A stretch of DNA of 64,000 nucleotides from Pelodera strongyloides. Lineage: Eukaryota; Nematoda; Chromadorea; Rhabditida; Rhabditidae. The stretch lies in NCBI GenBank assembly GCA_036852015.1, contig JAANDG010000410.1, positions 1-64,000 of the forward strand. The letters are read 5' to 3'. The notes beneath the pieces are model-generated. The model had not been told where the DNA came from. It was given only the letters and a program-made list of their open reading frames with translations, and made no database searches. Below, in pieces: positions 42,046-54,200 of this stretch. Numbering within the stretch: the stretch's first letter is position 1; the number at the start of each line of letters is the position of its first letter. The translations under genes and the position numbers were made by a program.

Positions 42046-42326
42046 AGATTCGCTACTCTTTTTGCACCCACACACCCGCAATCCACCTTAGGAGAAAGAC
42101 ATACGTACGTCTTCCGGTTAGGTATATAAAGAAGAGTAGTTTCTGGAGTAATTCTGTTTAAAAAGCTCAGGCACACGTGAAAAACAATTATTCTATATTT
42201 TTGCGAAAATAATAATAGTAGGTATAGTCGTTTCTCTTACTTATTAGATCCAGCTCGATTGCATAACAGCATAACGCGCGAAATTGGCTAAATATTCGAG
42301 AGCGTATTGCACAAATGGCGCGAGTA

Positions 42327-42405
42327 CGGCGTGCAAGCGGCAACCTTACTTCTTCACGGCGTGCAAGCGGCAACCTTACTTCTTCACGGCGTGCAAGCGG
42401 GCAAC
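42327..42405. repeat. 30-bp tandem repeat, 2.6 copies
   Basis: Unit CGGCGTGCAAGCGGCAACCT followed by TACTTCTTCA. A related GCGCGCAAGCGGCACG string is at about 43645, in an intron of the neighbouring esterase gene. Confidence 0.85.
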
Positions 42406-42569
42406 TTTCACGCCAGAACCCAACGGCGTGCCACTTTCACGTTGCAGTGAAAATCGTGGCACGATTTGCACAATGTCTAGTTTTCAGGGTAAGATGGTAA
42501 GGTGAAATAAAACATTTATTCTAAAACAATATATACAAAACATATTGATCCTTCTTGGACTACTAAAAA

Positions 42570-45295
42570 TTAAAGATCTTGAAGCTCTCTGACGATTGTT
42601 GACGCGACTTTGTGATGGACAAAAGTGGACGGATGCCACAGATCGTGGTACGCGTAGTTGTATATCGAGCCGGGCCTGAACGAAGAAGAAAAGGATCAAG
42701 CCGTGTTTTGTGGAGCATAATTACCAGTTTATTGTGTTATATATGCTAATTTCTGTGCACATCTATGCCTGAATTGCATAGAAAACAACGAATAACAATT
42801 GTTTCGCCGTTTCACAAATCACATGCTCTACCTATACCGCAAGGAGTTTCTAACCTAAACACAACAACGCGCATCCCAATGACAAGTTGATGTAAAAACA
42901 AACACACCGTGGGATATAAGGATAGCGTGACTAAAGTACCGTAGTCAGGTTTTCTATCCCAGTAATCGATAACAATACCTTGTTTCCCTGGTGTGGTGTG
43001 TGAAAGGATCCGTAGTGTTAAGCGTGGCGCTAGCCCGGATAACCGCACCGTTGAGGTCGATTAGTCTAACAGATACACCCGGTGCACGTCGTCGTACCCC
43101 GAGCTCACTGTCATAGATGATGTGGCCGAGTTGCTGAACGAAAGAAGGTTGTGGTACCGTAGCAGACGCTGGGTGTGCCCATGCCTACGAGGACTTCTAC
43201 ATAAGCATGTATAGATTTCTGCTATGTTTTGAGGAGATTGCCTATTTTTCAAAAGCCTGCTAACTTCATCCTTTCTTTCAGCAATTCCAATAGGTTTACA
43301 ATGCTTACTCTCATTTAGCTTATAGGCCAGCATTCTTTACAAACTCTTGCTTCAATATTCTGGATATAATTCTGTGCAGAGAGAACACCGTGGATGGAGT
43401 TCTGTGCGGATTGAACTAGTTTATATGACGATTTTTATGGTAACAAGTAAAATATAAAAGTTGAACCTACCATATTCGTATGTGCGACCATAGATGAGAT
43501 TCTTCGTTGTAAATCTGCTCCATCTTCTGCGTTCATTATTCCAGGCGCTGAGGATTGATCAAGAAGATTTAGTAGGAAAAGAGTACCGGATGACATTGAC
43601 TGAAAAAAGTGTTGGCGCACATTGACAATTGCGAACAGTTGGCGCGCAAGCGGCACGAAAATTGCGTGCTTTCGGCGTGCCATGTTTTTCCTCAAAAATG
43701 AGCACACATCCTATGCCATTCCTTGCATAAACTACAGCACTTTACGAAAACTCTAAAACAATAAAAAAAAATAAGCAATAATACCTTGACGAGCAAGTTG
43801 ATCGCTTTGTGCGTGTTTTCCACAACTTCTTGTGTGGAATTATCTTCGGTGAGGAAATCGGTTGATCCGCCGGCTTGGAGAACTATCAACGAATCTGCAC
43901 AGAATTTTTAAATTATAAAATAAATGTCAATAATTCTGATAATTCTTTTTGCAAAGGTACTGTATAACACACTGGGAAAAAAAAGTTCAAAAACCGTAAA
44001 TGGAGAATCTTTATCCAGTTTTTATATAGCTGTAATTGGTAGACACTGATTGTTAGTGAGTTGATAACACTCAGCGAGATTCACCAAATAGTCCGTCCAC
44101 TCAATAATGTTAATCGAAATCAAAATCTAATGTACAATAAAAATGGCACTAAAATTTTTGAAAATGGTACCTTCAGGCAAGATAGGATGCGAATCGGTAA
44201 ATTTCTCCACTTGCCACAGAACACCACTCCAATTGGAGAAATAAAAGTTATCTCGCCCACTTTTTGCTCCAGAATAGGCATAGTTGATGTACTAAATTAG
44301 GTTGAATGAATAAAACAAAAAGTTAAATCTGCCGGTGGATCATTCATATATAGTTCTCTCTGCTGGATGTCTTGCCGAGGTGTTAGATGTGTTTTTCATT
44401 GAAATGTTCCAGGAGACACGCAGAGACAAATTCACCCAACCGGGGAGGCTCCCGTTTCTCGTGCATACGGCCACAGGTATCTCCGCGCCAGTCGCCAATT
44501 CAATACATTCGTCCTCATTACAAATTCGAAATAAAATATGAAACATAGAACGACAATAACGCACCCTATCGCATCCCAGCATTTGGTTCATATACTCCGG
44601 CCATACAGGACCGTTGCTCAATCTTTCGAATCTGCAAAGGCTTTATGGAACTTCAAATCTGGATATGTTTTCATGGGCATGTCGAAACTCTTTGCATAGT
44701 TAAATATTTTTCATGGGATTGTAAAAATTCTTTTTAGTAGCTTATGTAACTTACCCATGAGACTCGTCAGCTACCTCTATACCATCATCTGTGAGGGAAT
44801 CCCCGAACACGACCATCAGGCTGCAGGAAAAGTCTCGCGGCTAAAGTGAACAATCATCTAATTTCCACATAAATAATTTTATTCTCCTATCCTGAAAGTA
44901 AGTAATTATAGAAAGTGCTAGCGAACCCTAAAATACTTTGCGCCATTGGTGCGCGAACGTGAGCTGGCGCACATGTGTCGCATTTGCCACGCCTCCCCTG
45001 TGCGCCACAGGTGCGCCAACTGGAGTTACGCACAAGACAGAGTGCGCCGCGCCCTTGCGACAGATTTGACTTATCCTCTTTTTGTGCGCGGCGATGGCGC
45101 TGAGTTTCATTAGTGTAGCGGCCGATTACCGTCTGATTTACATCAATAGTAATGTTATGTCTTTTCTTATGTACATAGTTAAGCATTAATCACGTATAAA
45201 ATGTAGTCGACAATGTAAACAATTACCTTATGTAATATCTTTGCAGACAAAACGCCGATGATGCATAGAAACGCTACCGATGTTATGGTATTCAT
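42570..45295 (-). CDS. Secreted GDSL/SGNH-family esterase
   Basis: Eight exons (minus): 45295-45227, 44840-44755, 44631-44565, 44291-44171, 43894-43785, 43599-43471, 43133-42979, 42675-42570; all phases agree, 280 residues. A signal peptide comes first (MNTITSVAFLCIIGVLSA). Block I VVFGDSLTDDG holds the nucleophile serine at about residue 38. Then follow SNGPVWPEYM, NYAYSGAKSGRDN (block II glycine), LIVLQAGGSTDF (block III), and YHDLWHPSTFVHH with the Asp and His of block V near the C-terminus. This is the GDSL lipase/acylhydrolase fold, acting on ester or lipid substrates, probably outside the cell. Block III reads GGSTD where the family normally has GxND, so the oxyanion-hole asparagine seems replaced. 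AATAAA follows the stop by 50 bases. The substrate is unknown. Confidence 0.9.
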
Positions 45296-46269
45296 GGTGT
45301 GAAGAAGAATTCTGAAGGATTTTCCGTGAATCAGTATATATTCATAATCATGACAACTGACAAATCATAAAATATTATCAATTGTACTTCGCCGGGAAGA
45401 CTGCCTGATGCCCCAAACTTCGTCCCCAACCCCAACCCAAATTCTTCTGACAATTGCATAATTCCAGGGACTTAACCGTGATAACGAAAAAGATTATAAG
45501 AACACGGTAGACCATAGATAATCGGGTGCTGCATATCTCACATACATCACGTACTTTAATTTATTATTACACATTTTTAATGAATGCGTCTAACCGAATC
45601 TGTCGGACCAGCAATTAATAATAAATAATACAACACAGTTCTAATTATGCCGAGAAGTGGACGGAAGAGAGTCGAAAACAAGAGCTAATTGTGTGTTATA
45701 GTTATAGACGTGTATCCCAGAACTAGGTGAGACATACGGAAATTGTAAGGAACCGCGTAACGAAGAAAAAAATATGTATCATAGTGAAGAAACAATTGAA
45801 GGTTTTTTTCTATTTTCCAACTTGTTAACCTAGCCTATAAACCTACCTGCGTGATTAGGTTAGGCGGTCTTTATTCTACTTATCCATTATACATTATACA
45901 TAAGTTAACGAAAAAAACTAAATAAATTGAAACAATCGGGAGGTGGCCTATAGTTTGTGAACGGACAAATCTGATCCCATTGACAAAGCGTTCAGCTCCG
46001 GAATTAGAATGGCGCAACGGTTTATGTATTTGTGTTATTCCGGGAGGTTCCTGCTTTTGCTTGGTATAATAATGTACACGGGGCGCTAGCGGCTGTACTA
46101 ACAATAACATTTCAGGACAAAGAGAATATGCCTACCGGGCACATATTCCGATTTAATACTGAACCAAAGCAGAATGTTGGAATAAATTTCGCAATTTCTG
46201 TTTCAAAACAGAACGTGTATTTCCTGAAGTCGGAACTCGTACCCGCGAAATAATAATTACGTTATAACA

Positions 46270-46480
46270 CATAGGAAATGGGTGAACCCATTTCGATACG
46301 GTTCACTGGGTTTTCGTGGGTCTGCCCATTTGTGTCATCGAAACCCGTCATCAGTTGGTCACAAAATGGTCAAGAACCAGTCACGAATCAGTTTCAGTAA
46401 AAACCATGGTGATGGGCCAACGACGTTTTTTGTGGCAATTATTGCGTTTTTCGGCAATTATTGCGTTTTTCTGTGTAACA
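46270..46480. repeat. Dispersed repeat (GGTCACCAAATGG family), inverted copy 3
   Basis: Read on the minus strand it shares AATTATTGC-rich, CACGAATCAG and TTTGTGACCAACTGATGACG-type blocks with the copies at 4.9 and 25.3 kb. The ends are CATAGGAAATGGGTGAACCC at the left and TTTTTCTGTGTAAC at the right. Confidence 0.6.
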
Positions 46481-46930
46481 CAGATAACAAGCCACAGAGG
46501 TCAATATGGGAGAGAACTATGAATTATGGCTATGGTAAAAACAAAGATGGTGGCTTCATTATCCGAGTTCTAGTCAGACCTCCAAAGGACTGGCCAGACC
46601 TTTACCGTATGGTACAGAATAAGTGAAGTCATAAAAATATGTTTCCATTCACTGTGATTGATACGACTTTGTGAATTAAATTCATAACCTGTAACTTTGC
46701 CTCTTCAAAGCGCCTGCAAACACACACATCAAAGTGCTCGCGGTGCTCACCTGTATTACATCCAGGTAATGAAAATATGAATCGTTGAACAATTATATTC
46801 ATTTTGGGGGTCAGAGAAGTCGCGAATTCTATACAGCAACTCATGCAGCCGCTCTCATCTGTTTGTCTAACATGTCCCTGTTTCTCTGTGCCACTATTGA
46901 TCTTTTTCTGGCGCACCACTGGAAGATCTT

Positions 46931-47556
46931 GCCCCAAAATTGCCGCGGTTTTGCAACGTTGCCCCAAAATTGCCGCGGTTATTTTGCCCCAAAATTGCCA
47001 GGGTGGCGAGACAGTGTTGAGAAAGAGTAGAGGGAAAAGTTTTCAGATTGCTCCAAAATTGCCGCGCCGTGACGCGCACCGCTCCGCATTAGTTGAATAT
47101 CTGCCGGTCGGCCGGACATGGCCAAACTTTTAGCAGTGTCTAACATGTGCTCTATGTCCGAGTGGTCTAAGGCGCAGTATATTCAGATTCTTGCCAATTA
47201 AAGATGTACTCATACAAAATATGTGTATTGCAGAAACTCTAATTTCACTAATTCACTGGCAGGTTCGATTCTTGTCAATGCTTTTGTTTTGCAAAGGTAT
47301 ATTTCCACGAAATTGCCCCAAAATTGCCGCACGGCAGAAGTGGTGCCCCAAAAATGCCCCAAAATTGCCGCACGGCAGAAGTCGTGCCCCAAAATTGCCC
47401 CAAAATTGCCGCATGGCAGAAATGTGTGCCTCGAAAGTGCCCCAAAATTGCCGCATGGCAAAATGTGTGCCCCAAAAATGCCCCAAAATTGCCGCACGGC
47501 AAATCGGTTTTTGTGCTCCGGCATTTTTGGGGCAAAATCGCGGCAATTTTGGGGCA
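46931..47556. repeat. GCCCCAAAATTGCCGC array, foldback bounded
   Basis: The 16-mer GCCCCAAAATTGCCGC or a near copy occurs at 46931, 46962, 46986 and 47052, and again about five times between 47313 and 47505. In the second block, copies are followed by AYGGCA and spaced roughly 45-50 bases apart. The right end carries the inverted form GCGGCAATTTTGGGGCA (47540-47556). A tRNA-like sequence separates the two blocks. Confidence 0.85.
47152..47285 (+). tRNA. tRNA-Leu-like split sequence, probable pseudogene
   Basis: The start TGTCCGAGTGGTCTAAGGCGC matches the D-arm/A-box of leucine tRNAs, and GGCAGGTTCGATTCTTGTC resembles a T-arm. They are separated by about 75 bases, so an intron or insertion would be needed. 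The anticodon region ATTCAGATTC reads CAG, but its stem does not pair and no acceptor stem closes. It is treated as a relic. Confidence 0.35.
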
Positions 47557-48789
47557 GAATTTTCCACTGCTGCCATCCCGTCGTTTTTGAAAATTTTCAA
47601 ATTTCAAACTAAAAAACTTTGCTTCTTCTTCTTATTGTATGTGTTATTTATTATTCATTATTGTGTAAATGTTTATGTTTGATGGTTGTATAATGTTCCT
47701 TGTGTTGCACCGCTTTACCCAGCTTCCTAACTAAAGAGGATGAAAACCTTTAAATTGGTTCAACCGTAATTTTAAATTGAGTCCAAAAACTTTGGGTTGC
47801 TCTTCAAGGGAGACTTTTTCAGTGTATTTATTATTTGCACCACGAATCGTTGAGTCTTTTTGAAGCATGCTGGCCTTTGTTCGCTATCTAATCGAGCGTT
47901 ATGAAGTAGCAAATAGAAACATTCACCCTTAGTTATTCACATGTACCTTCATTCCTTTGTTGTACATAGTTTTTGTCGCTTGTTATATGCGCTTTGTCAC
48001 TCTCATTGTTATTTGTTGTTGTTGTTATATTATTATTATTGTAGTTTTTTTTGTCTTCCGCTTTACTTCGGTGTACACTGAATAAAGTATTCAAGATAAA
48101 TGTTCAGACCCCTAAAGCTCCCTCCGATATATTTATTGCTTCTTTTCGCTCAGTTTTCTTAGATGAGTTGATGAATAAGTAGAATAAGCAACAATAACAG
48201 CCGAATCTCTCCTTATTCCTTCTTATGTTAGTCCTATGAACTAATTCCTACGAGTCTTCGCTACTCAGGAAAATACCAAAACACTAATGTTAACTGATCT
48301 ACAACTAGGTGTTTCCAAACATGCTCATTTTCACTTTCATTCATTCGTGCTATCTGTTCAACTTTCACTTTCATCTGCTTTTTACAACAAAGCGTTGAGT
48401 GTGTGCTTAATTGGAACCTATTTGTATACGAGCAGCGTGTAAGGCGATTAGTTGCGTTGCAGGTATTTAGAGCCGGTGTAGCGAATAGCGCCACTCGAGA
48501 GTGTACTTTTCAGTCCAGTTTGACTGTTTTAAAGTAGTAGCGACTAGTTTAGTAACAATTAACAGGCTTACCACACGATTTTAGGCAGTGAAATATAAAG
48601 TAACAATTGATAGTATTAGTATATGAGTCGTGTGATAATTTTTTGCTCAGTAATGTTTCTCTACTACTATACTTTTGATTCGTGATTCCTGTAGCAGTAG
48701 CAGTAGTAGCATAGCTCAGTTGTATTGCTCACATTTTCGTTATATTCTTCTATTATGGAGTTACATGGCTGTTTTTTGGTTGGACTTAT

Positions 48790-49373
48790 TAGCCCGTATT
48801 CTCGGGCGCACGGAAATTTTCCGTCGCGGAACATGTTCCGTTCCGCGAAAAGTGTGGTATTCTCGGACAAACGGAGCGTGTAGTTTGTAGCCTGCAAATT
48901 TCCGTTCGGCCAAACGGAAATTTTTTCCATACAAAAATTTCCCCGAGGTTTTTGAGTGGGAAATCACGACGGAATCCGTTCGTTTATTTTTACTTTATTT
49001 CTTTTGTAAATTTTTGTTATTTGTTTTTCTTTCACCTTTTTTATTTTTAAAGAATAATTTTCGTTAAATTTACAATTCGTTAATGAAAAATTAAGCACAT
49101 ATATGCTAGAAATTTGCTATAACTCTTTAAACAAAGAAACAAATGTGTTAAGTTATATATAAAAACAAAAAATATTATGATATAAACTCAAAATATGAAG
49201 GAAAATTAATGGTAAAGTCAAAGTGTTAAACTACATGGAACATTTTCCGTTTGATTCGTATTCTGGCACCCATCCAGAGCGGAATCAGTTCCGCAGCGGA
49301 AGATTTCCGTGCGGATATTTTCCCGGAACATGTTCCCATTTTTGAAGTTCCGTGCAGCCCGAGAATACGGGCT
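48790..49373. mobile_element. Foldback element with AGCCCGTATTCTCGGGC ends
   Basis: The left end AGCCCGTATTCTCGGGC and the right end GCCCGAGAATACGGGCT are inverted copies, and ATT flanks both sides as a possible 3-bp target duplication. Subterminal CACGGAAATTTTCCG and GGAACATGTTCC motifs recur in both halves. The 200-base centre is AT-rich with no open frame. Confidence 0.8.
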
Positions 49374-50424
49374 ATTATGACGGGATTTTTGAACCCAATC
49401 CAATTCCCATTTTCTCATATGGATCTGATTTCCAATGCATGAAGAATAGAAGAATACGCTAGAATACTTGAGTTGTCGAATTTGAAAAGTCACGTTCGGT
49501 TCGTTTTTAAAGAGTTAAGAGTGTCAGGAATAGGAATATAAAGTAGTTTATCATTTACTAATAATACTGATAGTACACTGTTACTAAACGACGTAGGATG
49601 CCTTACTTACCTCTAAGGTAAGGTAAGGTATCCTACTTCTTGTGTTTAATATACTGCCTAGTGCTATTTGCTATTTCATATTTGTGAACATGAACCACCA
49701 CCACCTCACATCCCGTTCTCATTTTCTCATGGTAATATTTACCTTTCGCCTTTCGCTCGTTTTTCGGTACTTGAGTGTCAATTGCCTGAACACTACTGTC
49801 ACTTTTTGGGGGTCATTTTAACCCGTTGCGGTATTTTTAATGTTTGGTTTAGAGTTTAGGTTTTTGGAATTTTATTTTCATCATTCTCAGATGACAGGTG
49901 GGGACAGAAACTCCTGACTTCGTATAACTTTGAAACTTTCAAAAAGAGACTTTATCCGAATCCGAATCCGAATGTTTTTTTATTGGAAATTAGAATACAA
50001 TACTAAAGACCTTCTGGGGCTCGACTGGACCATTTGGAACTTTATTGCTTAGCTTCTAGAAACCTGACCCTGACGTGTATTTATATTTCGGATATGACCC
50101 TCCCTGACCCGACCCCTCTCTTTCTTCCAGACTCCCACATAGTTCTCTAAAGAAACTTTTTTTATCTTTTCAGTAGATTATATGTGGATGTAGACAGTGG
50201 CCAGTTGTAATCAGCCCTGGAATAGTGCAGCTGTGCCGTGTAGAATTGTCACGTCACATCTGGGGCGCAATTCAATTTGACGCTTGTTGGTGGATACCAC
50301 ATTGATGAGAAACTCTCTTTTCTTTTTGAGCGAGAACGAGTCATCGGTGCTAGCGGGCGGAGCAAGACAGCTCTTTTTGGTTTAGATGATTTGCTTTGCT
50401 TTGCTTTACTCTGCACACAGGAAA

Positions 50425-50751
50425 GTGGAAACCCCGATATGACCCCGATTATTTTGGAAAAAACCCCGATATGACCCCGATCCTTCCAAAAAACCCCGAT
50501 ATGGCCCCGATCACGTCCCGCAAAAAGCCCGATCACGAATAATCGGGGCCATATCGGGAACAGTTCCCAATATAACCCCGGTTATTTCAAAAAACCCGAT
50601 ATGGCCCCGATTATTTGTCGAAAAAACCCGATATGGCCCCGATCATTTCCAAAAAACCCCGATATGACCCCGATTTTTTTCCAGAAAACCCCGATCACGG
50701 CCCGATTTTTTGGGGGACGTGATCGGGGCCATATCGGGGTTTTTGATTTCC
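50425..50751. mobile_element. AACCCCGAT foldback element, copy 2
   Basis: About nine AACCCCGATATGRCCCCGAT-type units lie in one orientation, followed by inverted ATCGGGGCCATATCGGG units. The left edge GTGGAAACCCCGAT mirrors the right edge ATCGGGGTTTTTGATTTCC. The nested structure suggests an element inserted into, or recombined with, its own copy near 50535. Confidence 0.85.
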
Positions 50752-51102
50752 CATGAACTGACCCGCACGGTGCACCCGTGCACCGCAGACTTTCCCGCAT
50801 GGTGCGGTCTGCGCGCACGCCATACCATGCGGGAAAGTATGCACGCACGCCCAAAACGTGCGGGAAAGTATGCGCCGCACTATGCGCCCCAGAACGAAGT
50901 AGCGTTCATTTCAGATCTAGTTGTGGAGCTAGGCGGTTGATCGTTGCTGGTAACTGGTAACGTGTAACTGAACACTGAACTACTGAACTGGTGTAAGTTC
51001 CTATGCTCTTATTACCACATATAGTTATTAACTAGTGGATGAATGAGAATGATCAGTTCAGTCAATCAGTCTAATACAAATCTAAATTATATACATACGT
51101 TG

Positions 51103-51295
51103 TTAAAGCGAAATGCTAGCCCTTTGGAAAATTTGCATATGATAAGCAAATCCTATGTATACTATGCTAATTTTGTACGATCGTCCACGGCAATCGTACA
51201 AGATTGCCGTGGACGATCGTACAAAATTTGCATAGGATACATAGGATTTGCTTTTCATGTGCAAATTTTCCAAAGAGGCTAGCATTTCGCTTTAA
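51103..51295. mobile_element. TTAA-flanked palindromic element, long-arm variant
   Basis: Perfect TTAA on both sides, with ends AAGCGAAATGCTAGCC and GGCTAGCATTTCGCT. Almost the whole 193 bp is one palindrome; the core GTACGATCGTCCACGGCAAT folds on its complement around a few bases. It shares only the outermost bases with the CCGGCCGG copies, so it is a relative with a different interior. Confidence 0.9.
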
Positions 51296-54200
51296 GTCTC
51301 GTATGAAATGATCGGTAGATCGGTAGTTGCTTTGGATTTTGGACTTGGTCTCTCTTCTCCCTTGATCCCTAGTTTTGTAGTAATCCTCACATGTGCGACT
51401 TCCGACTCGCTATTTGTGAGTGACCTGACTGACTATGCGATTTTTGATTGATGCGGTCATTTCCAACCTTTTGACACTTTTTCGTTGGGAGACGGGAGAT
51501 CATCGTTTTCTCTTCCTCCCATTCCCATCTCCCTATCCTATCTCTCACAGGGCCTTTCTCTCTCTTTCTCTCTATTCTCTCTCTTTTCCCTTTCAACCTC
51601 GTTCTCTCACTTTCTCTTTGTCTCATCCTCATCCCCCCTGTCATCTTCCCATGAAGTAAATCTGCGATATATTTCTCCTTTACTTGTTAGATATGCCAAT
51701 GAGATATGAGATTGGATTGGATGGGACCCATTGGATTTTGCTCATAACAATTGTCACGTTCGTAGTCTTTTTGTGACAATATGACAATCGATTCATATTT
51801 CAGTTTCAAGTAGATCATTTTGATTTTGGTATCGTTTTGGTTCTTTTTGGATAATGAATTCTTGAATCTTTTGTATTTAGTACTTATTACTTTTTAGACT
51901 CTAAAGCCTAAACGATATCATCATAAGATGAGTCTATGAGTATCATATATCATTCCCTCGTTGCAATTTGTAATTGTAATGTAAGATGTAATTTCTCTCG
52001 TTCAACGGTAACGGAGATGATTATACAGATTGCAGTGCAGTTTTTTCTCCGCAGCTTTTGTAATATGATATCCAAATGCAGTGTCCCCATGTCCCATCCT
52101 ATGCACATGCTAATTAGCCTCATCTCATCCCATTGCAGCACTGCACTTTATACCCCGTGTTATTTCTTATTTCATTTTAGTAGTCCATAGTCCATACACT
52201 CTTGGTAAGGGATAGCTTTACCATAACCTAAAGTTCTGATGATAAAACATCAAACATCCTCCACGCGAGTAGTGCCTCTTATTACCATTACATTACCTAC
52301 AGTAGAAGCCACTTTACCTCGCAAGGAAATTTTTGATCTCTGTGTTATCTTTCTGTTTGCGTTTTGCTTGCTTTGCTTTGCGTTGCTAATGAAGAAGGGC
52401 TGCATCGCGTGTTGCATTTGGAACTTCGGAAGCCATATATCGGAATTGGTTCGTTACGGATTCATGGGGTGATAGTGATAGTTAGATTGAGAGAGTGAGA
52501 CTGAAACTGAGAGAGGTGGAGAGTAGAGAGAGAGAGAGAGAGAAAGAGAGAGAAGGAGATAGAGAGAAGAGTTCTCGTTCTTCAGGTTTCTCAGTTTCCT
52601 TTTGCTGGGAACAGAACGTTTGCAAATACTATTTAATCCTTGCTAATCGTCGTGTTTTTTCATCTTTCGAGTTTTTCAATTCAAGTCGCATTCTCTTTTT
52701 CTTGTTTTATTTCCCTGATAAAGTCAAAAGTCCAATGTTTTTCCAAGGTTCCTCGACTTGGCTACTTGGCTTGGACCAATAATCTATTTAGCCGTGAAAA
52801 AAAGTTGGTCTTTTGCTTTGGATGACTTCAGGTTTCATTGAAATTATTAAATAGTGAGTGGTTGTTTCGTGTTTACGTGTTTTGATTTAGAACTACGATA
52901 CGTATTGTAATTATAAGACAAATTGACTTATTGTTAGTAAGTTAGTATTGTTTTGAAACTGGGAAACTGCCTACTGGCCTACTGTCTGCTGGGAAGTGGA
53001 AATAGGCGAAACACTACAGTCTTGTATTTTTGGAATTTTGGATACTTTATACATAATTTTAACTTTTTTTCGGCCACCGCCACACACACGAGTGTGCCTT
53101 TTTTCTCCGCTTGCTATTCTATTGCATGTTTTCTGTCGGTAAGAACATGGTTAGTGAACCCTAATTTCTATCTTTCTAGAGGGTGTGGTTGTCTCAATTG
53201 GCTTTTTGTTGAAACTGAAACTAGTCGACTAATCAACACATTTTTGCGCTTTGGCTCGGCTTTCTTCTTTTTTTTAAGTAACTAAGTAACGTTATATTCC
53301 TAGCCTGACTCCTAAGCCTATTATATTTTATTATTCCTAACCTAACTCCTAAACCTAAAGTCCCATGTGTTTTCATTGGCACATGGGACAATGGGCCATT
53401 GCCCGAACTAACTTGTGAATTGTGAAATCTTTGTTGACTCAGAAAGTACAACTGTGCAACTAAAGTACTAAAGTTAAAGTCACATTCAGCTAACCCAACA
53501 TTAAACTACAACTTTCCTTTTGAAATTGAAATATTTTTTCGCATTTACTCACTGGCTATCTTTGACAGATTTGTTTTATTAGGTAATTAGTTGACAGTTG
53601 CGCCTACGTTTGAAATCTACCATGACAGTGATATGTTCTGTCATTTTGTTAATCGTTAACGACGTTAACTAGTTAACTTTACGATTGTTTTTGAATTTAA
53701 AGTGAGGGACACGGGACAGCTAAAACAGGTTAGCTCTTTTACTTTAACATTCCAACAATTCCAAAGTATTGTGGGTGATTATGTTTAGTGTGCATAGGTA
53801 GGTGTACACGCGTATTTCGTCGTATAACGGTATAACTTGTGTAGGTGCTGGTATGTATGTGTGAGGAGCAGAAGTTTGCTCCTTTGCTTGTTTCTGTTTA
53901 ATCAAACTTCAAACTGCTATTTGCCATTTGCTATTAACTAAGCTATTAGCATTATTTTTATAACTAAGCTATTATATCAAAATCAATCTCTTGAAATTAG
54001 AAATTTTGACTATGGTGGTATGGTGATATGCTTTGTATTTTGTAATTATGTTTCATTTTTTTCTACTGCAGTTTACTTAAATGAAATTGATAGTTATTTT
54101 ATTCTAGTATTTAGTATGCATTTCGTATGTACCCTTTTTCGTATGTATTTAGTATTTGCTTTGTATATTGATTCGTGTACACTTCACCCTCTATGCTCAC

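Larger units (their letters stand above)
40386..42569. other. Intergenic, repeats only
   Basis: Contains the interstitial TTAGGC run, a tRNA-like fragment, a MITE and a long GA tract (41929-42045), then a 30-bp tandem repeat. The 3' UTR of the GDSL gene ends near a minus-strand AATAAA at 42515-42520. Confidence 0.55.

Noticed and set aside
44938..45125. GC-rich GTGCGCC-type string in an esterase intron
   Set aside because: Repeats GTGCGCC loosely, but I could not define arms or a unit well enough to call an element.
46931..47556. Possible CRISPR array
   Set aside because: Repeat-spacer lengths are irregular, spacers contain partial repeats, one end is inverted, there are no cas genes, and the genome is eukaryotic.
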